Origin: an uncultured Bradyrhizobium sp.
GTDB taxonomy: Bacteria; Pseudomonadota; Alphaproteobacteria; Rhizobiales; Xanthobacteraceae
Assembly: GCF_936928535.1 (NCBI RefSeq)
Contig: NZ_CAKZHY010000017.1
Location: 1 to 55,063 of the forward strand
Reading direction: 5' to 3'
DNA: 55,063 nt
Part shown: piece after piece, positions 10,588 to 19,769 of the stretch
Layout of the letters: each line of letters opens with the position of its first letter
Position numbering within the stretch: the first letter of the stretch is position 1
Position numbers and translations under genes: made by a program
The notes under the pieces: model-generated
What the model saw: only the letters and a program-made list of their open reading frames with translations
What the model was told of the DNA's origin: nothing
Databases searched by the model: none

Positions 10588-10677
10588 GTAGGGTGGGCAA
10601 AGGCGCATTTGCGCCGTGCCCACCTTCTGTTCGAAACGGCATGAGATCGTGGGCACGCTACGCTTTGCCCACCCTAC
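10588..10677. repeat. Palindromic repeat with perfect 15-base ends (GTAGGGTGGGCAAAG)
   Basis: GTAGGGTGGGCAAAG at 10588-10602 and its exact reverse complement at 10663-10677 bound a 90-base element. A related, partly eroded copy begins at 21126. It lies between convergent genes and may act as a terminator. Confidence 0.8.
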
Positions 10678-10693
10678 AAGACTGTCGGTGTCG

Positions 10694-12799
10694 CTACACC
10701 CCGGCCTCCACCAGTCCCGTCGCCCACAGCGCAAACGCATAGACGATCGCGACTTCATCGAGCCGGTCGAACCGGCCGGAGGCACCGCCGTGGCCGGCAC
10801 CCATGTTGGTGCGGAGCAGCACCGGGCCGCCGCCACTCATGGTCGCGCGCAGGCGGGCGATCCATTTGGCGGGCTCCCAATAGGTGACGCGCGGATCAGT
10901 CAATCCGCCCATCGCCAGGATCGCCGGATAGTCCTTCGCCGCGACGTTGTCGTAGGGCGAGTAGGACAGGATGGTGCGGAAATCCTTTTCGCTCTCGATC
11001 GGGTTGCCCCATTCGGGCCATTCCGGCGGCGTCAGCGGCAGCGTGTCGTCGAGCATGGTGTTGAGGACGTCGACGAACGGCACTTCGGCGACGATGCCGG
11101 CGAACAGCTCACCGGCGCGGTTGGCGACCGCGCCCATCAGCATGCCGCCGGCCGAGCCGCCATGGCCGACGATGCGCTTTGCGCTGGTGTATTTCGCGTC
11201 GATCAGCGCACGAGCGCTGGCGGCAAAATCGTCGAATGAGTTCGTCTTCTTCTCGCGTTTGCCGTCGAGATACCAGCCCCAGCCCTTGTCGGCGCCGCCG
11301 CGAATATGCGCGATGGCGTAGACGAAGCCGCGATCGACCAGCGACAGTCGGTTGGCGTTGAACGAGGCCGGCATCGCCATGCCGTAGGAGCCGTAACCGT
11401 AGAGCAGCAGCGGCGCCGCGCCGTCGAGCGTCAAGCCGCGACGATAGAGGATCGAGACCGGCACCTCGGCGCCGTCCTGCGCCTTTGCCATGATGCGCGT
11501 GGTGACGTAGTCGGCCGGGTTGTGGCCTGACGGAATCTCCTGGCGCTTGCGCAGCGTGCGCGTCCGCTTCGCCATGTCGTAATCATAGACCTCCGACGGA
11601 GTCGTCATCGACGAATAGGCAAAGCGCAAATTCGTCGTGTCGAATTCGTAGGAGCCCATCGTATCCAGCGAATAGGCGGCCTCGTCGAAGGCGATGGCGT
11701 GCTCGTCCCTGGTGGCGAGGTCGCGGATCACGATCGAGGGCAGCGCATTGGCGCGCTCCAGCCGCACCAGATGGCCGGCATAGAGATCGAGGTCGATGAT
11801 ATAGATGCCCGGGCGATAGGGGATCAGGTCGCGCCAGTTCTTGCGCTCGGGTGCGCCAAGCGGCGCCGTCACGATCTTGAAGTCGATGGCATCATCCGCG
11901 TTGGTGAGGATCAAGAGCTCGTCGCCGCGATCGGCGAGCGAATATTGCACGCCCTCTTCGCGCGCCGCGACCAGGCGCGGCGGCGCCTCGGGGGCGGAAA
12001 GATCGATCAGTCGCTGCTCCGACGTCTCGTGATCGCCGCCGGCGATCACGCAGAAGCGTCCGCTGGTGCTCTCGTGCAGATGGGTGAACCAGCCGGAATC
12101 CTGCTCCTCATAAACCAGCGTGTCGTCCGCCTGTACGGTGCCGAGCCTGTGGCGCCACACCTGCATGGGCCGGTGATTGTCGTCGAGCTTCACATAGAAG
12201 AAGCTCCTGCCGTCCGCGGCCCAGACCACGCCACCGTCGGTCTCCTCGACGATGTCGTCGAGATCCCTCCCGCTCGCCCAGTCACGGACGCGGATCGTGA
12301 AATACTCCGAACCCTTGGTGTCGGCGCTCCAGGCCTGCAGCTTGTGATCGTTCGAGTGACGGCTGCCGCCGAACTTGAAATATTTGTGGTCCTTGGCCAG
12401 CGCATCGCCGTCGAGCACGATATGCTCAACGCCGCCATCGCGCGGCATGCGGCCGAACAGCTCGTGCTGCCCGCCTTCGCGAAACCTGCGAAAATAGGCG
12501 AACGGCCCGTCCGGCGACGGCACGCTGGAATCGTCCTCCTTGATGCGTCCGCGCATCTCGCGCACCAGCGTCTTCTGCAAGCCTGAGGTATGGCCGAGCA
12601 GGCTCTCGGTGTAGCCGTTCTCCTCGTCCAGATATTTGCGAATGTCCGGATCAAGCACCTTCGGGTCGCGCAGCACCTCCTGCCATTTCGCATCCTTCAG
12701 CCAGGCATAGTCGTCGGTGACGGTGATGCCGTGCCGGGTAAAGGAATGCGGCCGGCGCGGTGCGACGGGGGATCTTGAAGATGTCTTGGCCTGGGTCAC
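10694..12799 (-). CDS. S9 family peptidase (oligopeptidase B / prolyl oligopeptidase type)
   Basis: 701 residues from GTG 12799 with GAGG just upstream. The open frame goes on to 13057, but that part translates an intergenic repeat, so it is excluded. An N-terminal beta-propeller (about 60-420) precedes an alpha/beta-hydrolase domain with the nucleophile in GHGGSAGGMLMG, Asp in GLTDPRVTYWEP and His in NMGAGHGG. YGYGSYG before the nucleophile is typical of the family. No signal peptide is seen, so it should be cytoplasmic and cut short peptides, probably after basic residues in the oligopeptidase B manner. It is transcribed alone. Confidence 0.92.
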   Translation of the reverse strand: MTQAKTSSRSPVAPRRPHSFTRHGITVTDDYAWLKDAKWQEVLRDPKVLDPDIRKYLDEENGYTESLLGHTSGLQKTLVREMRGRIKEDDSSVPSPDGPFAYFRRFREGGQHELFGRMPRDGGVEHIVLDGDALAKDHKYFKFGGSRHSNDHKLQAWSADTKGSEYFTIRVRDWASGRDLDDIVEETDGGVVWAADGRSFFYVKLDDNHRPMQVWRHRLGTVQADDTLVYEEQDSGWFTHLHESTSGRFCVIAGGDHETSEQRLIDLSAPEAPPRLVAAREEGVQYSLADRGDELLILTNADDAIDFKIVTAPLGAPERKNWRDLIPYRPGIYIIDLDLYAGHLVRLERANALPSIVIRDLATRDEHAIAFDEAAYSLDTMGSYEFDTTNLRFAYSSMTTPSEVYDYDMAKRTRTLRKRQEIPSGHNPADYVTTRIMAKAQDGAEVPVSILYRRGLTLDGAAPLLLYGYGSYGMAMPASFNANRLSLVDRGFVYAIAHIRGGADKGWGWYLDGKREKKTNSFDDFAASARALIDAKYTSAKRIVGHGGSAGGMLMGAVANRAGELFAGIVAEVPFVDVLNTMLDDTLPLTPPEWPEWGNPIESEKDFRTILSYSPYDNVAAKDYPAILAMGGLTDPRVTYWEPAKWIARLRATMSGGGPVLLRTNMGAGHGGASGRFDRLDEVAIVYAFALWATGLVEAGV

Positions 12800-13125
12800 T
12801 CGATCCTCGTTATCTCGTACTTGCGCAGCGCCCTTTCTTAACCTCGCCCCGCTTGCGGGGAGAGGTCGGATTGCGTCGAAGATGCAATCCGGGTGAGGGG
12901 GTAAAGGTCTCTCTACGATCTCATGTGTGGAGAGAGGCCCCTCACCCCAACCCTCTCCCCGTAAGAACGGGGAGAGGGGGAGGAAAGAGCGCGCCGTGTT
13001 CACGTGCACCACCTTATATCGTCCCGATTCCACGAATTGCCAGCGCCCCTGCTTCACGTCGCCGGGTTGTTGATCCGCCCCTGGTGTGCTCTAGGGAGCG
13101 ATCGTCCCGCCGCTGGTCCAGCCTG
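12800..13125. other. Divergent intergenic region, mostly a repeat
   Basis: These 326 bases lie between the peptidase and the acyltransferase genes. They hold the inverted-repeat element at 12841-12982 and, beyond it, about 140 bases that should include the promoter of the acyltransferase gene. No small gene or RNA gene is evident. Confidence 0.6.
12841..12982. repeat. Intergenic inverted-repeat element (ACCTCGCCCC...GGGGAGAGGG)
   Basis: It contains nested hairpins: CCCCGC/GCGGGG at 12847-12860, GGATTGC/GCAATCC at 12868-12890, GTGAGGGG (12893) pairing with CCCCTCAC (12938), and a final CTCTCCCCGT/ACGGGGAGAG hairpin. The first 30 bases are exactly the reverse complement of 34031-34060 for their core, showing a second copy in the opposite orientation. 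It looks like a non-coding mobile or REP-like element. Confidence 0.8.
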
Positions 13126-14562
13126 ATGCTGTTCAATTCCTACCCGTTCATCCTGCTGTTCCTGCCGCTGGTGCTGGCCGGCTACTTCTGGCTGGGGCGG
13201 CGCAGCAATCTGGCCCCGGTGATCTGGCTGGCGCTGGCCTCGCTGGCCTTCTACGCCATCGGCAACTGGCAGTTTGTGGCCTTGCTGCTGCTGTCGATCG
13301 CCTTCAATTTTGGCATCGGCCATCTCCTCATCGTGGCAAAGCTCGGGCCCTCGCAACGGAGGGCTGCGCTCGCGCTCGGCGTTGCCGGCGATCTCCTCGT
13401 GCTCGGGATCTTCAAATATGCCGGCTTTGCAACCGAGAATATCAACGCGCTGGCCGGCACGCACTTTGCGGTCCACATCCTGTTGCCGGTCGGTATCTCC
13501 TTCTACACCTTCACGCAGATTGCGTTCCTGGTGGATGCGTATCGCGGGCAGGTCGCGGCCTACGCGCTGCCGCACTACGCGCTGTTCGTGACCTACTTCC
13601 CGCATCTGATCGCGGGTCCGATCCTTCACCACAAGGACATGATCCCGCAATTCGAGCGGGAACAGACGAAACATCCCGACGCACATCTGATCCTGTGCGG
13701 TGTCATCATCTTCGCGATCGGGCTGTTCAAGAAAACCTGTCTTGCCGACGGCATCCAGCCGCTGGTCGCGCTCGCCTTCGAGGCGCGTTTCCCGAGCTTC
13801 GATCAGGCCTGGCTTGGCGCGCTGGCTTACACCTTCCAGCTCTATTTCGATTTCTCCGGCTATTCCGACATGGCGATCGGCATATCGCTGATGTTCGGCA
13901 TTTTCCTGCCCGTGAATTTCAACTCGCCTTATAAGGCAACCAGCATCGTCGAGTTCTGGCGTCGCTGGCACATGACGCTGTCGCAGTTCTTGCGCGACTA
14001 TCTCTACATCCCGCTCGGCGGCAACAGGCGTGGCCGGTTGCTGCGCTACGTCAATCTGCTGATCACGATGCTGCTCGGCGGACTCTGGCACGGCGCGGCC
14101 TGGACGTTCGTGGCGTGGGGTGCGCTGCACGGCGCCTATCTCTGCGTCAATCACGCTTTCAATGCGCTGGTGCCGAACATGCCGTCGGCGCTTGCGCGTC
14201 CCGCCCGCATTGCGGGAGCCGCGCTGACGTTCCTTGCCGTCGTCGTCGCCTGGGTGTTCTTCCGCGCGCAAAGCGTGGCGTGGGCGCTGCGGGTCCTCCA
14301 CGCCATGGCGGATCCCTCTGATATCGTGTTCGGCCGCGAGGAGATCGCTGCGATGGTGCTGATCGCCATCTATGCCGCGCTGGTGTGGCTGGCGCCGAAC
14401 ACGCAAGGCATCATGGGCTATGATCACGGCAATCGCCGCGTCGGCGAGACCCTGCGGGCAGGGCGCATGCGGCCGCTGCTGCTCTACGCGGTCTCGCTGG
14501 TGCTCGCGTTCGGCATTCTGGGCATCCAGAGCCACAGCGAATTCATCTATTTCCGGTTCTGA
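13126..14562 (+). CDS. MBOAT family membrane O-acyltransferase (AlgI-like)
   Basis: 478 residues, starting MLFNSYPFILLFLPL, the usual AlgI/MBOAT beginning; the frame is open for 366 bases upstream but that is repeat sequence. At least ten membrane helices are visible. The catalytic His is in GGLWHGAAWTF; VEFWRRWHMTLSQFLRDYLYIPLGG and FDFSGYSDMA are family signatures. It would move an acyl group (usually acetyl) across the inner membrane onto an exported polysaccharide or other substrate. The stop overlaps the start of the next gene (TGATG), so the two proteins are made together and probably work as a pair, as AlgI works with AlgJ/AlgX. Confidence 0.93.
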   Translation: MLFNSYPFILLFLPLVLAGYFWLGRRSNLAPVIWLALASLAFYAIGNWQFVALLLLSIAFNFGIGHLLIVAKLGPSQRRAALALGVAGDLLVLGIFKYAGFATENINALAGTHFAVHILLPVGISFYTFTQIAFLVDAYRGQVAAYALPHYALFVTYFPHLIAGPILHHKDMIPQFEREQTKHPDAHLILCGVIIFAIGLFKKTCLADGIQPLVALAFEARFPSFDQAWLGALAYTFQLYFDFSGYSDMAIGISLMFGIFLPVNFNSPYKATSIVEFWRRWHMTLSQFLRDYLYIPLGGNRRGRLLRYVNLLITMLLGGLWHGAAWTFVAWGALHGAYLCVNHAFNALVPNMPSALARPARIAGAALTFLAVVVAWVFFRAQSVAWALRVLHAMADPSDIVFGREEIAAMVLIAIYAALVWLAPNTQGIMGYDHGNRRVGETLRAGRMRPLLLYAVSLVLAFGILGIQSHSEFIYFRF

Positions 14563-15665
14563 TGCGCGGGCCTTTCACTCCTCTGAAGCGCCTTCTGCTC
14601 GCGAGCATTGTCTGCGTGCTGGGCGCAGCCGCGCTCGTCTATGTCATCGATCCCTTGCAGCTGTTTCGTCCTTCGCGCCTCGCCTTTTATTCCGATGACA
14701 CCCGCGTACAGAATGCCGGGCTGATCCGCAGCCAGTCGTTCGACACCGTCTTCATGGGCACCTCGCTGGCGATTCACTTCCGCCAGAGCGAGATCGACCG
14801 CGTGCTCGGCGTGCATTCGCTGAAGCTGGCGATGACCGGATCCAATTCGCGCCAGCAGAGCTTCGTGCTGGAGCAGGCGATCGATCGCGGCGCCCGACGG
14901 GTGATCTGGGAGATGGATGATTTCATCTTCGTCGATGCCGCCGACATCGAGTCCGATCCCTATCTGTCCGTCGACCTCTACCGCAAAACGGCGAAAGGCA
15001 TCGCGTCCTATCTGTTCAGCGCGGCGATGGCGAAGGAAGCCCTGTTCACGCTGTTGCGCTCGACCCCGCTGCTGGGCGAGCCGCTGACACGGGCGACGCC
15101 TTATCTGCCCGTCAAGTTCGCGCTATCAGATGTCGACGACATCTATGCCTTGCCGCGAAATTTCGACGTCGCGCGGGACTACAACGCGAGCAAGGCGCGA
15201 GCGTCGTTTGCCTACATCACTGCGCCCTCGCGCAGCCGCTTCCTCGGCGAAGGCTATGGCTATGACGCCATGGTCAGGCATTTCGAGCAGGATGCCGTCG
15301 GCCTGATCACGCGCCATCCGGACGTGACGTTCGACATCTACCTGCCGCCATACTCGATCCTGCAATTCGTCGCGATGCGCGATGCCTCGCCCGAGACGTT
15401 GAAGATCGTGATGGATCTCACCGCGGTCATTGCGCAGCGCCTGACGCAGCTTCCGAACGTGCGCCTGCACGATTTCCGCGCCATCAAGGCGGTGACGCAC
15501 GATCTAGCCAATTACGGCGACGTCATCCACCATTCGCCGGTGGTGGATGCGAAGGTGCTGCGGTGGTTGGCGAGTGGGCAATATCGCGTCGACCCGAGCA
15601 AGCCGCTCGCGTCGCTGGACGAGCTGAAGGCGCAGGTGCAGGCGTATCGGGTGCCGCAGCCTTAG
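14562..15665 (+). CDS. SGNH-like periplasmic partner of the acyltransferase
   Basis: 367 residues, overlapping the acyltransferase stop by one base. An N-terminal membrane anchor (about 9-29) puts the rest in the periplasm. VFMGTSLAIHF looks like the nucleophile block of an SGNH/AlgX-type fold (Gly-Thr-Ser) and NYGDVIHHSPVVDAKVL near 320 resembles the Asp-x-x-His block. No strong similarity to a named enzyme is recognised. Context suggests it takes the acyl group from the membrane protein and places it on a glycan. The glycan is unknown, since no polysaccharide genes are nearby. Confidence 0.75.
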   Translation: MRGPFTPLKRLLLASIVCVLGAAALVYVIDPLQLFRPSRLAFYSDDTRVQNAGLIRSQSFDTVFMGTSLAIHFRQSEIDRVLGVHSLKLAMTGSNSRQQSFVLEQAIDRGARRVIWEMDDFIFVDAADIESDPYLSVDLYRKTAKGIASYLFSAAMAKEALFTLLRSTPLLGEPLTRATPYLPVKFALSDVDDIYALPRNFDVARDYNASKARASFAYITAPSRSRFLGEGYGYDAMVRHFEQDAVGLITRHPDVTFDIYLPPYSILQFVAMRDASPETLKIVMDLTAVIAQRLTQLPNVRLHDFRAIKAVTHDLANYGDVIHHSPVVDAKVLRWLASGQYRVDPSKPLASLDELKAQVQAYRVPQP

Positions 15666-15679
15666 CCAAACACTCCGCC

Positions 15680-15832
15680 GTCGTCCCGGACAAGCGAAGC
15701 GCAGATCCGGGATCCATAATCACAGGGAGGACTTTGGCGAAGACTCGCAGTGAAAATATCTACGCGCGGTACTGCGATCTCGGGTTTGTCGATAGACCAC
15801 GCAGTATGGGTCCCGGCGTTCGCCGGGACGAC
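15680..15832. repeat. Intergenic repeat with GTCGTCCCGG inverted ends
   Basis: GTCGTCCCGG at 15680-15689 and CCGGGACGAC at 15823-15832 are exact inverted ends of a 153-base stretch. A hairpin TCCCGGCGTTCGCCGGGA lies at the right end. It separates convergent genes and may stop transcription from both sides. Confidence 0.65.
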
Positions 15833-15858
15833 ATCGGTGATTGTAGCTGCGCCAGCTC

Positions 15859-17046
15859 TTACACCGCCACCTGCTCGCCGAGATACGACACCGCGGCTTC
15901 GAGCCCGCCCTTGCCGTGCGGGATCTTCAGCGCGTTGAGGCCGACCTCGATGACCCCCAGGGTGCCGAGCAGCATCGGCGCGTTGACATGGCCCATATGG
16001 GCGATGCGGAAGGCCTGGCCGGAGAGATCGCCGATGCCGGTGCCGAGCACGACGCCGCATTTCTCCTTGCAATAGCGCTGCAGCACCGCGGGATCGTGGC
16101 CGGTGGTCATGGTCACCGTGGTCACGGTGTTGGAGCGCTCATGCGGTTCGGCGACGTTGAAGCCGAGCACCTGGCCCTCGGTCCATGCGCCGACTGCGCG
16201 GCGCGTGGCCTCGCCGAGCAGGCTGTGGCGGCGGAAGGCGTTCTCCAGCCCTTCCTCGTGGATCATGTCGATCGCCTTGCGCAGCGCGAACAGCAGATGC
16301 ACCGGCGCGGTGCCGGCATATTTGCGGTAGTTCTCGGTGCCCTCGCGCTCGCTCCAGCTCCAATAGGGCGTCGACATGTTGGCCTTCTTGTGCACCTCCT
16401 GCGCGCGTGCGCCGGCCGCGACGAAGCCGAGGCCGGGCGGCGTCATCAGGCCCTTCTGCGAGCCGGACATCGCGACGTCGACGCCCCATTTGTCCATCTC
16501 GAACGGCATGCAGCCGAGCGAGGCCACGGTGTCGACCATGTACAGCGCCGGATGGCCGGCCGCCTTGATCGCCTTGCCGATCGCCTCGATGTCGTTCTGC
16601 ACGCCGGAGGCCGTATCGATCTGGACGACGACGACGGCCTTGATCTTGTGTTCGGTGTCGCGGCGCAGCCGCTCCTCGACCTCATGCGGCCGCACCGCGC
16701 GGCGCCAGTCGCCCTTGAGCACCTCGACTTCGGCGCCCATCAGGGCTGCCGCATTGCCCCAGCCGATCGCGAAGCGTCCGCTCTCCAGCACCAGCACCTT
16801 GTCGCCGCGCGACAGCACGTTGCTCAAAGCGGCTTCCCAGGCGCCATGGCCGTTGGCGATGTAGATGTAGGACTTGCCTTTGGTTGCGAACAGACTGGAG
16901 ATGTCTTGGAGAAGGCTTTCAGTCAGCTCCAGCATCTCCTTGGAGTAGATGTCGATCGCCGGACGATGCATCGCCTGGAGCACCGCGTCGGGCATCGTGG
17001 TGGGTCCGGGGATGGCCAGAAATTCCCGGCCCGCGCGAACGGTCAT
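15859..17046 (-). CDS. Class V aminotransferase (serine-glyoxylate / alanine-glyoxylate type)
   Basis: 395 residues from ATG 17046 with AAGGA eight bases upstream; an open extension to 17133 has no such site. IPGPTTMPDAVLQAM, NGHGAWEAALSN, the Asp of VDTVASLG (residue 172) and the PLP lysine K198 in MSGSQKGLMTPPG identify the SGAT/AGT group. It transfers the amino group of serine (or alanine) to glyoxylate with pyridoxal phosphate, giving hydroxypyruvate and glycine. That reaction belongs to the serine cycle or to photorespiration-like glyoxylate handling. No serine-cycle neighbours are present here, so the physiological role is open. Confidence 0.92.
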   Translation of the reverse strand: MTVRAGREFLAIPGPTTMPDAVLQAMHRPAIDIYSKEMLELTESLLQDISSLFATKGKSYIYIANGHGAWEAALSNVLSRGDKVLVLESGRFAIGWGNAAALMGAEVEVLKGDWRRAVRPHEVEERLRRDTEHKIKAVVVVQIDTASGVQNDIEAIGKAIKAAGHPALYMVDTVASLGCMPFEMDKWGVDVAMSGSQKGLMTPPGLGFVAAGARAQEVHKKANMSTPYWSWSEREGTENYRKYAGTAPVHLLFALRKAIDMIHEEGLENAFRRHSLLGEATRRAVGAWTEGQVLGFNVAEPHERSNTVTTVTMTTGHDPAVLQRYCKEKCGVVLGTGIGDLSGQAFRIAHMGHVNAPMLLGTLGVIEVGLNALKIPHGKGGLEAAVSYLGEQVAV

Positions 17047-17151
17047 TGCTATCTTCCTTGTGTCGTGAAGACTGTCTGGTGGGTCACTGGCTGGTTGTTC
17101 TACGCGGCCAGGCGGCCCGAGAAAAGCGCGCAAAACGCAGGTCTGGGGCTC

Positions 17152-17877
17152 TCATCGCTTGGTCTCGCGGCAGCCGGCGGCCTCGGCCTCCTCGACCGAG
17201 CAGAACCAGCGGGTGCCCTTGCTGATCTTCATCTTGATCTGGGCGTACCAGCGGCTGGTTGGCTGGTGGTAGATGCACTCGCCTGACGAGTTGACGTTGC
17301 CCTTGATGGTGCAGTCCGGCGACGGCGCGACCGGGCCGGAGGCCGAGGCGAGCAGCACCGCATGGGCGCCCTCGGGCGGCTTGGTGGCGCCCAGGATCGC
17401 GGTCTTCTTGTTGCGCACGCGCCAGTCCCAGGGCGCGATGAAGGCGCCTTGCCACATCCCGGCTTTGGCCTCACGCGCGGCAGCCTCGTCGGGCACGTAG
17501 TCCTTGGAGAGGCGGGTATAGGCCAGCGCCCAGCCGCTGCGCACCAGCCATTTCTGGATGTCCTCGCCGCCGACCTCGCAGCGCGCCACGGTGCGGCCAC
17601 GTCGGTCGATCGAGCGGGCATGGCAGACCCAATTCTTGCCCTCCGCGTGTTTGGCGAGTTCGTCGCGCGCGGCGACGCCGCAGGTCCAGCGTTCGCTCTT
17701 GGTGTTGAGGCAGAGCTGATCGAGCGAGGGCGCGTCGATGCCGCCGAGCCGGATCCGCGTCGTGCCGATCAGAACGGAATCGCCGTCGCGGACCTTTGCG
17801 GTGCCGGTGATATCGGCGGCCAGCGCCAGCGAGGGCAAGCTGAGCAAAGACAGCGCAATCAGGAATTTTCGTAACAT
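17152..17877 (-). CDS. Exported SNase-like protein with C-terminal Cys-rich module
   Basis: 241 residues from ATG 17877, chosen because it gives a clean signal peptide (MLRKFLIALS...ALALAAD). Residues about 22-145 are a staphylococcal-nuclease-like domain: RDGDSVLI (Ca site Asp), IRLGGIDAPS and DRRGRTVARC. Compared with S. aureus nuclease, R43, D48 and R95 fit Arg35, Asp40 and Arg87, but Ser51 stands where catalytic Glu43 should be. The C-terminal 55 residues (IKGNVNSSGECIYHQP ... WFCSVEEAEAAGCR) form a small Cys-containing module found after such domains in envelope proteins. It may be a binder rather than a nuclease. The frame continues to 17919, without a better start. Confidence 0.82.
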   Translation of the reverse strand: MLRKFLIALSLLSLPSLALAADITGTAKVRDGDSVLIGTTRIRLGGIDAPSLDQLCLNTKSERWTCGVAARDELAKHAEGKNWVCHARSIDRRGRTVARCEVGGEDIQKWLVRSGWALAYTRLSKDYVPDEAAAREAKAGMWQGAFIAPWDWRVRNKKTAILGATKPPEGAHAVLLASASGPVAPSPDCTIKGNVNSSGECIYHQPTSRWYAQIKMKISKGTRWFCSVEEAEAAGCRETKR

Positions 17878-18038
17878 GCCGGTCCGCGTTATCTGGGAAC
17901 ACATTGATAAGCCGCGCAATTGTGGTCGGCTTTGGGCTATCAGGCCAGCATATGCCGAACAAAGAGGCTTTCAACTTCCCGTCATTGGCGGGCGAGTGGC
18001 GAGCAGGGAGTGGCGAATAGCGCGCACTGCACCATTGG

Positions 18039-19769
18039 CTATTCGCCATTCACAATTCGCCTGCGCGCCACCGCCAGTCCCATCAGCACGAACGCCGACG
18101 TCACTTCCGGGCCGCCGACCAGGATCCGCGTCGGGGTCTTCATCTTGTTCCATTCATAGGCGCGGAACGGACCGCGGCGGCCGCCTTCGCCGACGGCGCG
18201 AGTGATCACGTTCAGCGCCGGCGCGAAGGCGCGCGGGTCTGCACCGAGATGACCGAGCGCGATCAGCGCCAGCGCGGCGTCGAACACGTTCATCTCCGCG
18301 GCCATCAGCTCGCCCTTGACGTAGGAGAGCACGCGGTGGCGGATGAAATCGAAATCGCCGTCGGGATCGATCGCTGCCTGCGCTGCCAGCGGCAACGCCA
18401 GGAAGGCCGCATAGCAGCGGCCGAAATAGGCGCTGTAGAGCTCCGGCAGATAGTAGATGTGCGAGCGCGGATTGGCGAAAGCGCCGCTCGCAGCGAGGCG
18501 CTTCTGGAAGCCGATGATGCGATGCACGGTCGCAAGCCGCGCCGGCGTCTCCAGGATCTTCCAGCGCGCAAGGTTGCGAAAGCTCACCTCGAGAATGTCG
18601 AGATTGAGTGTCGGGTCGAGATCGTTGCCGTAGGGACGCTCGCCCCTGAGGTTATCGATCCAGGTCGCGACTCCGCCTTCGTAGTCGATGTTGTCGTTGA
18701 GCGGCACCGTCACGCGCGGCTCGTTGACGCCGGCCTGCACCTGGTAGCCCGCGTAGAAATCCAGCAGCGGCTGGTCGATGATCGCATCAAGGCAGCCGGC
18801 CTGCGTCGCAGCAGAGATCGAGCACGCCGTGGTGTCACAGTCCGGTACATAGACGCCGAAGCCGAGGTCCTGCTTGATCTGGGCGAAATAGCGCGAGAAG
18901 CGCGGATGCGGCGCCGGCGCGAGCGCCGTGATGACATTGAAGCGTGCGCCGTCTGCGCCTTGCACTTCCTCGCGGCTGATATTGACGCAGAAATCGACCA
19001 TGTCGGCGATGGCGCGCTCGGCCGCGATCTTGTCATCAGGCGAAGCGAGCCCGGTCTCGATGTAGCTCAGCAACGCCTCGATGAAGAAGGCATCGTAATA
19101 GGCCGAGCGGTGGCGGATCTGCACCGGCTCCCACATCGGCTCGGCAATCCCGCGCCAGGGCGGATTGACGACGGCGCGCGCGGGCGAGCGCGCAATGAAG
19201 ACGCGGGCGAGGTTGAACAGCAGCGAGGAGTTCTTGTAGCCCCGCGCATTCAATCCCGTCAGCGCCATGGTCAGCTCGCGCCCGCGGAAATCAGGATCGC
19301 CGATCAGGTTAAAGGCGGCATAGGTCGGCAGGAAGCCATGCTTGCCGTAAGAGCCGAGCAGATGCTGTGCGCAATCGCGGATCACGGCGTCGATCTGCGC
19401 CGGCGCCGGCATCGCGCCGACGAATGCGGTCGGCGGCGGCTTTGGATGGTCGAGCGCGATGGTGTCGACGAGTTCGGCCACGGGCGCGCCGACCGCGGTC
19501 CAGTCGGGCTCGGCATCGTCGCGGGCGCGGACCAGAGCCTCGCGCAGACGGGCCAGTTTCCCTTCGTCGCGCAGCTCGGGCAAGCCGGCCCGCCGCAGCA
19601 GCATCCGCAATGCGGGATTGCCGAGCGCGGTCTTGTAAAACTTGGCCAGATGCGGATCGCCGCCGACCGGAATGGACAATACAGGATCGCAGACGTCGTA
19701 AAGCGAGGGGCCGTCCTTGCGGGCCGTCAGCGCCCGGCACGCGGCACCTGCGAAATAATGAAAGCTCAT
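18039..19769 (-). CDS. Helical-barrel protein with DxDTT motif, class II terpene-cyclase-like
   Basis: 576 residues from ATG 19769; the frame stays open to 19970, but a palindromic Crp-type site lies inside that extension and the added residues look non-coding. The protein is rich in paired helices with Tyr/Trp-containing loops, as in alpha/alpha barrels of prenyltransferases and squalene cyclases. VPDCDTTACSISAATQAG (D310-C-D312-T-T, bases 18828-18842) resembles the DxDD/DxDTT acid motif of class II terpene cyclases, with the general-acid Asp kept. No isoprenoid genes adjoin it and no signal peptide is seen. The assignment rests on motif and composition only; an alternative is a glycoside-processing helical barrel. 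Confidence 0.72.
   Translation of the reverse strand: MSFHYFAGAACRALTARKDGPSLYDVCDPVLSIPVGGDPHLAKFYKTALGNPALRMLLRRAGLPELRDEGKLARLREALVRARDDAEPDWTAVGAPVAELVDTIALDHPKPPPTAFVGAMPAPAQIDAVIRDCAQHLLGSYGKHGFLPTYAAFNLIGDPDFRGRELTMALTGLNARGYKNSSLLFNLARVFIARSPARAVVNPPWRGIAEPMWEPVQIRHRSAYYDAFFIEALLSYIETGLASPDDKIAAERAIADMVDFCVNISREEVQGADGARFNVITALAPAPHPRFSRYFAQIKQDLGFGVYVPDCDTTACSISAATQAGCLDAIIDQPLLDFYAGYQVQAGVNEPRVTVPLNDNIDYEGGVATWIDNLRGERPYGNDLDPTLNLDILEVSFRNLARWKILETPARLATVHRIIGFQKRLAASGAFANPRSHIYYLPELYSAYFGRCYAAFLALPLAAQAAIDPDGDFDFIRHRVLSYVKGELMAAEMNVFDAALALIALGHLGADPRAFAPALNVITRAVGEGGRRGPFRAYEWNKMKTPTRILVGGPEVTSAFVLMGLAVARRRIVNGE

Noticed and set aside
12800..13057. N-terminal extension of the S9 peptidase
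   Set aside because: It translates the intergenic repeat element and has no ribosome site.
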